Assembly: GCA_021153985.1 (NCBI GenBank)
Contig: JAJKJM010000041.1
Coordinates: 1-64,000, forward strand
Reading direction: 5' to 3'
Length of the DNA stretch: 64,000 nucleotides
From: Polaromonas sp.
GTDB lineage: Bacteria > Pseudomonadota > Gammaproteobacteria > Burkholderiales > Burkholderiaceae_C
Below the pieces are notes generated by a model. That model worked only from the letters and a program-made list of their open reading frames with translations, had not been told where the DNA came from and made no database searches. The translations under genes were made by a program, and so were the position numbers. This document shows, piece by piece, positions 8,340-16,536 of the stretch. Positions within the stretch are counted from its first letter, which is position 1; every line of letters starts with the position of its first letter.

Positions 8340-10214
8340 ATGAACGACACGCCTCCTTCGGGTTTTTCGGCCCGCTTTGCCAACTTCTGGAAGTTCTGCC
8401 TGCGGGTGTGGGCACTGTCCGCGCCCTACTTCCGCTCAGAAGACAAATGGAAAGCGCGCGGCTATCTTCTGGCCATCGTGCTGCTCAACCTCGGCACGGT
8501 CTATATGGCGGTGCAGTTCAACGACTGGTATCGGGTGTTCTACGACGCGCTCGAGAAAAAAGACCAGGTTGTCTTTTGGCAGCAACTCACCCGCTTTAGT
8601 TACCTGGCCTTCGGCGCCATCATCATTGCCGTCTACAAGTTCTACCTCACGCAACTGCTCGAGGTGCGCTGGCGCTCATGGATGACGCGCGATTACCTGG
8701 ACCGCTGGCTCACGCACCACGCCTTCTACAAAATGGAGCTGGCGCGGTTTTCCACGCTGGCCGGCCCAGCCAATGCAGGCGACTACACGCCGGACAACCC
8801 CGACCAGCGTATCCAGGAGGACTTGAATCTCTTCACGACCTACACCATCAGCCTCACCATGGGCCTGCTCAACGCCGTCGTCACGCTGGTGAGTTTTGTC
8901 GGGATTTTGTGGGCCGTGTCAGGCCCTATCGACTTCACCCTAGGCGGCACCACCTACACACTGCAAGGCTACATGGTCTGGGTGGCCGTGCTGTACTGCC
9001 TCGTCGGCAGCGTGATCACGCACTACATCGGCCGGCCGCAGATCCGCCTCAATTTCTTCCAGCAGAAGTACGAAGCCGACTTCCGCCACCACATGGTGCG
9101 GGTACGCGAATACAGCGAATCGATTGCGCTGGACAAGGGCGAAACCGTGGAACGCGCCCAGCTCGACCTGCGGTTTTCGTCGGTTCTGTCCAACTACCTG
9201 CAATTGATCCGGAAGCAGAAAAACCTGATCTGGTTCACCAGCTTCTTCGGCCAGGCCGCCATCATCTTTCCTTTCATTGTGGCCGCACCGCGCTTTTTCA
9301 GCGGCGCCATCCAGCTCGGCGGCCTGATGCAGATTTCCACCGCTTTCGGCAGGGTGCAAGACTCGCTCAGCTGGTTTGTCGACAGCTACAGCAGCATCGC
9401 CGCCTGGCGTGCCACCACCGGGCGCTTGACCAATTTTGAAGACAGTATTCAGGCCATAGCCCAGCAGGGACAAGCACAGACCGCTATCAATTCAATAGCA
9501 AACGGTGCGGCGCCGGCAGCCCAGGCTGACAGAGTGGACGCCGCCGGCCTGGCATTGGCGCTGCCCGGCGGTACCGCGCTTCTGAGCGGCGTCTCGCTGA
9601 GCGCCGGTCCCGGCGACAGGGTACTCGTCAAGGGACCGTCCGGCAGCGGCAAGTCCACCCTATTCCGCGCGTTGGCCGGCATCTGGCCGTTTTCAACCGG
9701 CCGCACACAGTTGCCGAAAGACGCGATGTTCATTCCGCAACGGCCCTATTTCCCGGACGGCACGTTGCGTGACGCACTGGCCTACCCGCAACCCGCCAGC
9801 CAGTACACCGACGAGGCGCTCAAACAGGCATTGGAAGATGCACTGCTGCCCAAACTGGTGGCACGCCTGGACAGCCAGGACGCGTGGAGCCAGAAGCTTT
9901 CAGGCGGTGAGCAGCAGCGCCTTGCCATCGCCCGCGTCCTCCTGAAAAAACCCACCTGGATTTTTGCCGACGAAGCCACCAGCGCGCTTGACGACGAAGC
10001 CGAAGAAACGCTTTACGGCCGCCTGCTGGCACACCTGACTGCCGTGCGCGGCGGACTGGTGTCGATTGCACACCGCTCCAGCGTGGCGCGCTTTCACCAG
10101 CGTGCATGGACTTTCAAGCCCGCACCCGAGGGTTCGCCCGCGCTGTTTTCCCTGAACGACACCACGCTGCCGCTACATCCTGAAGCGGGACCGGCTCCTT
10201 TAAAGAACGCCTGA
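8340..10214 (+). CDS. SbmA/BacA-YddA type ABC transporter, fused membrane and ATPase domains
   Basis: Inner-membrane ABC half-transporter. Residues 1-350 carry about six membrane helices of the SbmA/BacA-like (ABC subfamily D) type with FNDWYRVFYDALE near the first helix. Residues 400-610 are the ATPase: Walker A GPSGSGKST, signature LSGGEQQR, Walker B WIFADEATSALDD and switch His in SIAHRSS. Relatives (YddA) probably export or import peptides or lipids; the substrate here is unknown. The linker between the two domains (about residues 370-387) is encoded by a minus-strand copy of the dispersed repeat. The stop codon is directly followed by the ATG of the MFS gene, so the two are one operon. 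Confidence 0.9.
   Translation: MNDTPPSGFSARFANFWKFCLRVWALSAPYFRSEDKWKARGYLLAIVLLNLGTVYMAVQFNDWYRVFYDALEKKDQVVFWQQLTRFSYLAFGAIIIAVYKFYLTQLLEVRWRSWMTRDYLDRWLTHHAFYKMELARFSTLAGPANAGDYTPDNPDQRIQEDLNLFTTYTISLTMGLLNAVVTLVSFVGILWAVSGPIDFTLGGTTYTLQGYMVWVAVLYCLVGSVITHYIGRPQIRLNFFQQKYEADFRHHMVRVREYSESIALDKGETVERAQLDLRFSSVLSNYLQLIRKQKNLIWFTSFFGQAAIIFPFIVAAPRFFSGAIQLGGLMQISTAFGRVQDSLSWFVDSYSSIAAWRATTGRLTNFEDSIQAIAQQGQAQTAINSIANGAAPAAQADRVDAAGLALALPGGTALLSGVSLSAGPGDRVLVKGPSGSGKSTLFRALAGIWPFSTGRTQLPKDAMFIPQRPYFPDGTLRDALAYPQPASQYTDEALKQALEDALLPKLVARLDSQDAWSQKLSGGEQQRLAIARVLLKKPTWIFADEATSALDDEAEETLYGRLLAHLTAVRGGLVSIAHRSSVARFHQRAWTFKPAPEGSPALFSLNDTTLPLHPEAGPAPLKNA
9449..9499 (-). repeat. Dispersed short repeat, copy B, read through in an ABC transporter linker
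   Basis: On the minus strand it reads GCTATTGAATTGATAGC followed by a variable part and CTGGGCTATGGCCTGAAT, matching the head palindrome and the GGGCT..GGCC block of the family. In the ABC gene it encodes a Gln/Ala-rich stretch (IAQQGQAQTAINSIANG) between the membrane and ATPase domains. Confidence 0.7.
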
Positions 10215-11831
10215 ATGCCTGAAGAAGCCAGCCCGCACCCAGCCCCGCCCGGCGCCGCCGACCTCTCCGCCTGGGCGCCCATCAGGCGCCCGGTGTTCCG
10301 CATGCTGTGGAGCACCTGGCTGGTCGCCAACATCTGCATGTGGATGAACGACGTGGCAGCCGCATGGATGATGACCTCCATGACCACCTCGCCCCTCTGG
10401 GTGGCGCTGGTGCAGACGGCCTCCACGCTTCCCGTCTTCTTGCTGGGCCTGCCCAGCGGCGCGCTGGCCGACATCCTGGACCGCCGCCGCTACTTCATCA
10501 TGACGCAGTTCTGGGTGGCGGTTGTGGCCACGCTGCTGTGCGTTGCCGTGATCGCCGACGTCATGACACCCGCGCTCTTGCTGGCGCTCACCTTTGCCAA
10601 CGGCGTGGGCCTTGCCATGCGCTGGCCGGTGTTCGCCGCCATCGTGCCCGAGCTGGTGCCGCGCGTGCAGTTGCCGGCGGCGCTGGCGCTCAACGGTGTG
10701 TCGATGAACGCATCGCGAATCGTCGGCCCGCTGGTGGCCGGCGCACTGATCGCCAGCGCCGGCACCGAATACGTCTTTGTGCTCAACGCGGTACTGTCGG
10801 TGATCTCCGGCTTTGTCATCATGCGATGGCGGCGCGACCATGCGCCCAGCCCGCTGGGCCGTGAACGCCTCATCAGCGCCATGCGCGTGGGGCTGCAGTA
10901 CGTCGGCCAGTCGGCGCGCCTGCGTGCGGTGTTGCTGCGTATCGCCACCTTCTTTTTTCATTCCACCGCCCTGCTGGCGCTGTTGCCGCTGGTGGCGCGC
11001 GGCCTGCACGGCGGCGGTGGCAACGCCGGCACTTTCACCCTGCTGCTGGCCTCTATGGGTGCGGGCGCCATCGTCGCCGCGCTGAATTTGCCGCGTCTGC
11101 GCCAGATGATGCCGCGCGACGCGCTGGTGATGCGCGCCACGCTGCTGCAGTCGGTCTCCATGGCCGTGATGGCGTTTGCGCCGAATGTGTATGTGGCGGT
11201 GCCGGCCATGCTGCTCAACGGCATGGCCTGGATCACCTGCGCCAACTCGCTCAGCGTGTCGGCCCAGCTGGCGCTGCCCGACTGGGTGCGGGCGCGCGGC
11301 ATGTCGATGTACCAGATGGCCATCATGGGCGCCAGCGCCGCGGGCGCGGCGATCTGGGGCCATGCGGCCACCCTCACCAGCGTGCCGACCGGCCTGCTGA
11401 TGGCCGCTGCCAGCGGCGCGGTGGTGATGATGATGGCGCAGTACCTGGTGTCTGACCTCAGCATCGAGGAAGACCTGACGCCCTCACGCGAATTCAAGGC
11501 GCCGGTAGCCGAGGCGCCACCCGGCGCCGGCCGCGTGGTTGTGGCCATCCACTACCAGATCGATCCGGCGCGCGCTGAGGGCTTTCGCGCGGTGATGCAG
11601 GAAAGCCGCCGCAGCCGCCTGCGCCAGGGCGCGCTCGAATGGGAGCTGCTGCGCGACGTCAACAAGCCCGGCCACTACATCGAGCAGATCATTGACGAGT
11701 CATGGACAGAACACCTGCGCCGTTTTGACCGCGTGACGGCCAGCGATGTGGCGTTGCGGGAACGCAAGCTCGGGTTTCACCTCGGTGAGGAACCGCCTCT
11801 TGTTACCCGAAGCGTGATCGACAGCCTCTAA
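10215..11831 (+). CDS. MFS exporter (EntS-like MFS_3 family) with C-terminal ABM-like domain
   Basis: Major facilitator protein of the MFS_3 (EntS/YbdA-like) family, about 12 membrane helices in residues 20-420, with the loop motif GALADILDRRR between helices 2 and 3. Residues 430-538 are soluble (VVVAIHYQIDPARAEGF..., LRDVNKPGHYIEQ) and resemble an antibiotic-biosynthesis monooxygenase (ABM)-type ferredoxin-like domain seen at the end of some MFS_3 proteins. The ATG directly abuts the stop codon of the ABC transporter gene. Substrate unknown; siderophore or drug efflux is a family-level guess. Confidence 0.87.
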   Translation: MPEEASPHPAPPGAADLSAWAPIRRPVFRMLWSTWLVANICMWMNDVAAAWMMTSMTTSPLWVALVQTASTLPVFLLGLPSGALADILDRRRYFIMTQFWVAVVATLLCVAVIADVMTPALLLALTFANGVGLAMRWPVFAAIVPELVPRVQLPAALALNGVSMNASRIVGPLVAGALIASAGTEYVFVLNAVLSVISGFVIMRWRRDHAPSPLGRERLISAMRVGLQYVGQSARLRAVLLRIATFFFHSTALLALLPLVARGLHGGGGNAGTFTLLLASMGAGAIVAALNLPRLRQMMPRDALVMRATLLQSVSMAVMAFAPNVYVAVPAMLLNGMAWITCANSLSVSAQLALPDWVRARGMSMYQMAIMGASAAGAAIWGHAATLTSVPTGLLMAAASGAVVMMMAQYLVSDLSIEEDLTPSREFKAPVAEAPPGAGRVVVAIHYQIDPARAEGFRAVMQESRRSRLRQGALEWELLRDVNKPGHYIEQIIDESWTEHLRRFDRVTASDVALRERKLGFHLGEEPPLVTRSVIDSL

Positions 11832-11849
11832 CACTTTAAGGCGGTATGA

Positions 11850-11963
11850 CTCCTTCCCCCACTGGGGGAAGGTGGGGATGGGGGCCAGCGGCCTGCGAAT
11901 CATCACCGCCTGTGCCCTATCAAAGAGCCCCCATCCCAGCCTTCCCCCAGCGGGGGAAGGAGC
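11850..11963 (+). repeat. REP-like doublet (two inverted units)
   Basis: Two copies of a palindromic element in opposite orientation. The left unit contains CTTCCCCCACTGGGGGAAG followed by GTGGGGATGGGGGCC. The right unit is its reverse complement (GAGCCCCCATCCCAGC, then CTTCCCCCAGCGGGGGAAG). They are separated by about 38 bases and lie between the convergent MFS and queC genes. The arrangement is that of a bacterial interspersed mosaic element and could act as a bidirectional transcription barrier. Confidence 0.8.
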
Positions 11964-11974
11964 AAGACAGGGAC

Positions 11975-12697
11975 TCAGCCCGCTGCGGTGTAACGCTCAA
12001 AGCCCCGAGCACGCAACTCGCATGCCGGGCACGCCCCACACCCATAGCCCCACGCATGCCGATGCACCCGGTCACCCAGGTAGCAGGTATGCGTATGCTC
12101 CACGATCAAGTTCACCAGCGCCTCGCCGCCATTGGAAACTCCTGATTTTTCACCAACGTCATGCGCCAGCCGCCAGGTGTCGGCCTTGTCTATCCACATC
12201 AGCGGCGTCTCAATCAGAAAACGCTTGTCCATGCCCAGCGACAGCGCCAGCTGCATGGCTTTGATGGTGTCGTCGCGGCAATCGGGGTAGCCCGAAAAGT
12301 CCGTCTCACACACACCGGTGACCAGCACCTGCAAATCGCGCCGGTACGCCAGCGCAGCAGCCAGCGTGAGAAACAGCAGGTTGCGCCCCGGCACAAAGGT
12401 ATTGGGCAGCCCCGAGCTCTCCATCTTGAAAGCCACGTCGCGCGTGAGGGACGTATCGCTCACCTGGCCCAGCACCGCCAGGTCCAGCAGGTGGTCTTCA
12501 CCGATCCTGCCGGCCCACTGCGGAAACTGCGCCTTGATTTCGCGCAGCACATTCAGCCGCGCATCCAGCTCCACCTTGTGGCGCTGGCCGTAGTCAAAGG
12601 CCACGGTCTCGACGCGTTCGTATTTGGACAGCGCCTGCGCCAGGCAGGTGGTCGAATCCTGCCCGCCGGAAAACAGAACCAGTGCGGAGGTGTGCAT
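11975..12697 (-). CDS. queC: 7-cyano-7-deazaguanine synthase (QueC)
   Basis: ATP-dependent conversion of 7-carboxy-7-deazaguanine to preQ0 in queuosine synthesis. The PP-loop [14 protein letters not shown] is at the N terminus, and the zinc-binding cysteines are at the C terminus in [25 protein letters not shown]. 240 aa is slightly longer than usual (220-235). It begins 13 bases after the stop of the upstream minus-strand FAH gene, so the two may be co-transcribed although the functions are unrelated. No other queuosine gene is in the window. Confidence 0.96.
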   Translation of the reverse strand: MHTSALVLFSGGQDSTTCLAQALSKYERVETVAFDYGQRHKVELDARLNVLREIKAQFPQWAGRIGEDHLLDLAVLGQVSDTSLTRDVAFKMESSGLPNTFVPGRNLLFLTLAAALAYRRDLQVLVTGVCETDFSGYPDCRDDTIKAMQLALSLGMDKRFLIETPLMWIDKADTWRLAHDVGEKSGVSNGGEALVNLIVEHTHTCYLGDRVHRHAWGYGCGACPACELRARGFERYTAAG

Positions 12698-12710
12698 CCC
12701 GTCCCCCTTC

Positions 12711-13889
12711 TTACAGCAGCTTGCGTTTGGCCAGGCTTTGCATCAGCGCCGAGATGCCGAAGGTCCATGGCGCGGCTTTGTCAGACGTCGTGACGCGGTT
12801 CACCAGGCTGCCCAGCTGCGGCGTGGCCACGGTCACCACGTCGCCCACCACGTGGGTAAAGCCCTGGCCGGGGCCATGGCGGTCTTGTGTGGGGGCAAAC
12901 ATGGTGCCCAGGAAAAGCATGAAGCCGTCGGGATACTGGTGGTTGGCGCCTATGGCCTGGGCCACCAGGTCCAGCGGGTCGCGGCTGATTTTGCTCAGCG
13001 AGCTGCCGCCCTTCATCTCAAAACCTTCGGGGCCGGTCACGGTGATGCTGAGGTCGCTCTGCCGTACATCGTCGATGGTGAAGTGTTCGTCAAGCAGGCG
13101 GATGAAGGGGCCGATGGCGCACGAAGCGTTGTTGTCTTTGGCCTTGCCCAGCAGCAGCGCGCTGCGGCCTTCAAAGTCGCGCAGGTTCACGTCGTTGCCC
13201 AGCGCCGCGCCCACGGTTTCGCCGCGCGAGTTCACGGCCAGCACGACTTCAGGCTCGGGGTTGTTCCAGTGGCTGTGCGGGTGAATGCCGACTTCGGCGC
13301 CCGTTCCCACCGCGCTCATCGGCTGGCTCTTGGTGAAAATTTCCGCATCGGGGCCAATGCCCACTTCCAGGTATTGCGACCACATGCCTTTCTCGATCAG
13401 CACGTCCTTGAGCCGGGCCGCTTCGGGCGAGCCGGGTTTGATGCTGCCCAGGTTTCCGCCGATCACGGCGATCACCGCCTTGCGCGCTTCGTCGGCCTTG
13501 CTGGCGTCGCCGCCGGCCTGTTCTTCAATCACGCGTTCCAGCATGGACTCCACAAAGGTCACACCCGAGGCCTTCAGCGCCTGCAGGTCGCAAGGCGCAA
13601 GCAGCCAGGGCAGCTTGGGGTCCTGCGCGCCGGCTGCGGAATTGGCCAGGACCTCGGCCGTGCCCGCCAGGCGCGGCAGCGACGGCGCCGCGGCGCGAAC
13701 CGCCTTGGCCACGCCGGGCAATTCCAGCAGCTGGCTGGCAGTGGCCGCCACCGATGACAGGTCGAACACGCCCTCGGGTTTGACCATCGCCAGCACAGGG
13801 CCCGTGCCCTCCACCCAGACCCTGCCGATCAGCAAGGCGTTGGCGGCGTCAACAGGCAGGGCGGTGGCAAGGTTGAGAGATTTTTTCAT
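12711..13889 (-). CDS. Fumarylacetoacetate hydrolase family protein
   Basis: Member of the FAH superfamily of metal-dependent C-C hydrolases and decarboxylases of beta-diketo or 2-keto acids. The metal motif is visible as [15 protein letters not shown], with [11 protein letters not shown] and [14 protein letters not shown] further on. 392 aa is long for the family because of an N-terminal domain of about 170 residues, a layout seen in a branch of proteobacterial FAH proteins. It is divergent from a hydratase of the same fold at 14068. Substrate not recognisable. Confidence 0.85.
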   Translation of the reverse strand: MKKSLNLATALPVDAANALLIGRVWVEGTGPVLAMVKPEGVFDLSSVAATASQLLELPGVAKAVRAAAPSLPRLAGTAEVLANSAAGAQDPKLPWLLAPCDLQALKASGVTFVESMLERVIEEQAGGDASKADEARKAVIAVIGGNLGSIKPGSPEAARLKDVLIEKGMWSQYLEVGIGPDAEIFTKSQPMSAVGTGAEVGIHPHSHWNNPEPEVVLAVNSRGETVGAALGNDVNLRDFEGRSALLLGKAKDNNASCAIGPFIRLLDEHFTIDDVRQSDLSITVTGPEGFEMKGGSSLSKISRDPLDLVAQAIGANHQYPDGFMLFLGTMFAPTQDRHGPGQGFTHVVGDVVTVATPQLGSLVNRVTTSDKAAPWTFGISALMQSLAKRKLL

Positions 13890-14060
13890 GTGATGGAATG
13901 ATGATGAAAGAGCGCTCGCCGCAATGGCGAAACGTACAAAATCGGATGGAAGCCGCCAATACTACAGGGACTCCGGAAAAAGTGGCCAAACCCATCGCAC
14001 ACAGCCGGCCACCGCAAAGAAGCGCATCCACTCAACACCCCTTCACCACCGAATCCTCAA

Positions 14061-14117
14061 GAAAAATATGCCCGCAGCCCAAGCACTATATGCACAAGTA
14101 GCTACTGAATTGATAGC
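14061..14117 (-). repeat. Dispersed short repeat, copy C, overlapping the start codon of the hydratase gene
   Basis: Minus-strand reading gives GCTATCAATTCAGTAGC, a variable middle, then CTTGGGCTGCGGGCATATTT, matching the family in order and spacing. The ATG of the plus-strand hydratase gene (14068) lies inside it, so the first 16-17 residues of that protein are repeat-encoded. Confidence 0.72.
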
Positions 14118-14835
14118 AAGGCGCCAATCCAAAAGACAAGGGCCGCGCCTGCCCGAGGTCCTCAGGCCGCTTGACCTGGAAGACGGCTGGCAGGTGCAGC
14201 AGGAAGTCACCCGCCAGCTGGGCCAGCCGGCAGGCGGCTGGAAAGCCTCCTTGCCCAGCGCTGGCAAGCTGGTGGCTGCGCCCATCTACCAGCCCGTCAT
14301 CAGCCATGCAGCCGTCTGCACTGTGGCCTTTCCTCTGGGTGCCGATACCGTGAAGGTTGAGCCCGAACTGGCTTTTGTGCTGGCCAAAGACCTGCCACCG
14401 CGCGATCAGCCTTACACCGAGGCTGAGGTCGATGCGGCCATCGGCGCCGTTCACGCCGCGCTGGAGATTTGCGCCAGCCGCTACATCGACCACAGCGGCT
14501 TGCCCTTTGCCGAGCTGCTGGCCGACTGCATTGTCAACAACGGCTTGTGGCTGGGGCCTGAACTGGGCGCGGCTGACGTGGCGGCGTTTGAATTGAACTG
14601 GCAAGTCGCCGGAGCGCCGGCCCAGAACGCCCCAGCCCGCCACCCCGACGGCCATCCGCGCGCGCCACTCTACTGGCTCGCCAACTTTCTGCGCGAACGC
14701 GGCATGGGCCTTCAAGCCGGGCAAGCCGTCATCACCGGCTCTTACGCCGGCGTGTTGACCTTGCCGATGGGTAAGTGCACCCGGTTTGACTACGCAGGCC
14801 TGGCGCGGTTTGAGGTCGAGTTCCGCAGCGAATAA
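14068..14835 (+). CDS. 2-keto-4-pentenoate hydratase family protein
   Basis: FAH-fold hydratase/decarboxylase (MhpD/DmpH/XylI-like). Core motifs: VKVEPELAFVLAKDLPP (metal-binding E-x-E type), ALEICASRYIDHSGLPFAELLADCIVNNGLWLG and ITGSYAGVLTLPMG. The family adds water to 2-hydroxypentadienoates or decarboxylates related acids. The ORF is open from 13924, but ATG 14068 gives 255 aa, the usual length; no good ribosome site precedes it. The start codon and N-terminal helix MPAAQALYAQVATELIA come from repeat copy C. No aromatic meta-cleavage genes are adjacent, so its pathway is unclear. Confidence 0.83.
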   Translation: MPAAQALYAQVATELIARRQSKRQGPRLPEVLRPLDLEDGWQVQQEVTRQLGQPAGGWKASLPSAGKLVAAPIYQPVISHAAVCTVAFPLGADTVKVEPELAFVLAKDLPPRDQPYTEAEVDAAIGAVHAALEICASRYIDHSGLPFAELLADCIVNNGLWLGPELGAADVAAFELNWQVAGAPAQNAPARHPDGHPRAPLYWLANFLRERGMGLQAGQAVITGSYAGVLTLPMGKCTRFDYAGLARFEVEFRSE

Positions 14836-14936
14836 GCATGAGACAAAGAGATACAGATAAATAGGGCGGAAAAGGGTCGGTAACAGCCGCTTGTTTCATC
14901 CCGGCTTGCTAAGCTGTGCGGCTCGATTTCTCACAA

Positions 14937-14966
14937 CCTCCCGTCCTCCCGTCCTCCCGTCTTCCC
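14937..14966 (+). repeat. CCTCCCGT tandem repeat in leader of next gene
   Basis: Three perfect 8-base units (14937-14960) and a partial fourth, ending 20 bases before the ATG at 14987. Each unit carries CCTCC, complementary to GGAGG-type ribosome sites. Confidence 0.85.
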
Positions 14967-14986
14967 AACACAACAACGGAGCCGCC

Positions 14987-15793
14987 ATGCAAACCCTGCA
15001 TTACAAACAATTTGCCCAACTCCACCAGGCGCCCCACGGCGTCTTGCTGCTGCCGAATGCCTGGGACGCCGCCAGCGCCAAAATCTTTGAGGCCTCCGGC
15101 GCCAAAGCCATTGCCACGAGCAGCGCATCGCTCGCCTGGGCTTGCGGCTATGCCGATGGCGGCGCCTTGCCGCCTGACGAGCTGCTCGACGCGGTCGCGC
15201 GCATCACCCGCGTCCTGAGCCTGCCGTTGACGGTGGACATGGAGGACGGCTACAGCGACAGCCCCGCCGAAGTAGGCCGCCTGGCCGCCGAGCTCGCCGC
15301 GGTGGGAGCCGCCGGCATCAACCTCGAAGACGGCAGCGGCGCCCCGGCTTTGCTGGCCGAGAAAATCAAGGCCATACGCGGCGCACTCAAAAGCACACCG
15401 CTTTTCATCAACGCCCGCACCGACGTCTACCTGCGCAAGCTCAAAGTCGAAGGCACGCCGGCCCAGGCCAGCATCGCCCGCCTGAAGCTGTACCAGCAGG
15501 CCGGCGCGGACGGCGCCTTTGTGCCCGGCCTCACGGCCCTGCCTGAGGTCGAAGAAATCAGCGCCGCCATCACCCTGCCGCTGAACGTGATGGCCATGCC
15601 CGGGCTGCCACCCATTGGCGCGCTGCAGACAGCCGGCGCACGCCGGGTCAGCGTCGGGCCATCGCCCTTCCAGGTGGCGTATGAACACGCCAGAACCAGC
15701 GTCGAGGCCCTGCTCAAACAAGACCTGACGCCGCTGCTGGGCTCCAAGCTGGACTATTCGGCAATGAACAACCTGCTAAGCGCGCCACGCTGA
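14987..15793 (+). CDS. Isocitrate lyase / phosphoenolpyruvate mutase family protein
   Basis: TIM-barrel lyase of the ICL/PEPM family. LLPNAWDAASAKIFEASGAKAIATSS is the typical first barrel strand region, VDMEDGYSDSP supplies the metal-binding acidic residues, and INLEDGSG and FINARTDVYL follow. The KKCGH loop of true isocitrate lyases is absent, so this is the PEP mutase-like group (carboxyvinyl-phosphonate mutase or oxaloacetase-like). ATG 14987 follows a GGAG site; the upstream ORF extension to 14891 is not conserved-looking. 268 aa. Substrate not determinable. Confidence 0.82.
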   Translation: MQTLHYKQFAQLHQAPHGVLLLPNAWDAASAKIFEASGAKAIATSSASLAWACGYADGGALPPDELLDAVARITRVLSLPLTVDMEDGYSDSPAEVGRLAAELAAVGAAGINLEDGSGAPALLAEKIKAIRGALKSTPLFINARTDVYLRKLKVEGTPAQASIARLKLYQQAGADGAFVPGLTALPEVEEISAAITLPLNVMAMPGLPPIGALQTAGARRVSVGPSPFQVAYEHARTSVEALLKQDLTPLLGSKLDYSAMNNLLSAPR

Positions 15794-15824
15794 AGAACGC
15801 TGAAAAGCGCTGAAGAGCAAGGCC

Positions 15825-15890
15825 AATTTGCAAGTCAGATTGGCCTCCAGCCCTTTACCCATCTGTGCAGCCAGCTATTAAAAGCATAGC
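15825..15890 (-). repeat. Dispersed short repeat, copy D
   Basis: Minus strand reads GCTATGCTTTTAATAGC, a variable part, then AGGGCTGGAGGCCAATCTGA and a TTGCAAATTG end. It lies just after the PEPM-like gene and before its terminator. Confidence 0.75.
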
Positions 15891-15918
15891 AATTCGCACG
15901 CAGCCCGATCGCCTCCAT

Positions 15919-15954
15919 CGCTTGAATCCCTTCCCGGGGTTCAGGCGATTTTTC
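15919..15954 (+). terminator. Intrinsic terminator between PEPM-like gene and ECF41 promoter
   Basis: CGCTTGAATCCC pairs with GGGGTTCAGGCG (three G-U pairs as RNA) around a short loop, followed by ATTTTTC. Confidence 0.7.
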
Positions 15955-15992
15955 ATTTCTTTCTCCGTTTTTATCTTTTTTTTGAAGGGTGG

Positions 15993-16019
15993 CGTCACAA
16001 ACGCAAATGCTGAATCGTC
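15993..16019 (+). promoter_or_regulatory. Probable ECF41-dependent promoter
   Basis: CGTCACA (15993-15999) and CGTC (16016-16019) are 16 bases apart, one mismatch from the published ECF41 promoter pattern TGTCACA-N16-CGTC as I remember it. It lies about 50 bases before the CMD gene, the usual ECF41 target. Confidence 0.65.
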
Positions 16020-16067
16020 AATACGGTGTGACACCCAACTTTTCAACCCGTTTTTAAAGGAAACACC

Positions 16068-16514
16068 ATGACCGCAGCGACCACCGCCAACACCGCCCCC
16101 GTCCGCATTGACCTCGCTATCCCCGATGTCTACCCCGCATTGCTGAAGGTCAGCGAAACCATTGGCGCCCAGGGACTGGACAAAAAGCTGCATCACCTGA
16201 TTCACCTGCGCGCCTCGCAGATCAACGGCTGCGCCTTCTGCGTCAAGATGCACCTGCGCGAAGCCCGTGAAGACGGCGAAACCCAGGACAGGCTGGACCG
16301 CCTCGTCGTCTGGGCGCATGTCAACGACTTCACCGAAGCCGAGAAAGCCGCGTTCGCCTGGACGGAAGCGCTGACCACCCTCGACCACAAGACCGACTAC
16401 GCCAGCCTGCGCGGCCGCCTGCGCCAATCGTTCAGTGACAAGGAGATCGGCGCGCTGACCGCTACCATCGGCATGATCAACCTCTGGAACCGCATCCAGG
16501 TCTCGGCTCACTAA
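16068..16514 (+). CDS. Carboxymuconolactone decarboxylase family protein (ECF41 partner)
   Basis: AhpD-like/CMD-fold protein of 148 aa. The redox-type motif INGCAFCVKMHLREARE contains C-x-x-C and the downstream His. Such proteins reduce peroxides or act on lactones; in ECF41 loci they are the conserved neighbour and main target of the sigma factor. The sigma gene follows 22 bases later, so the two form an operon driven by the promoter at 15993. Actual substrate is unknown. Confidence 0.9.
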   Translation: MTAATTANTAPVRIDLAIPDVYPALLKVSETIGAQGLDKKLHHLIHLRASQINGCAFCVKMHLREAREDGETQDRLDRLVVWAHVNDFTEAEKAAFAWTEALTTLDHKTDYASLRGRLRQSFSDKEIGALTATIGMINLWNRIQVSAH

Positions 16515-16536
16515 GTCAGGTTAGGGCATACGCATC

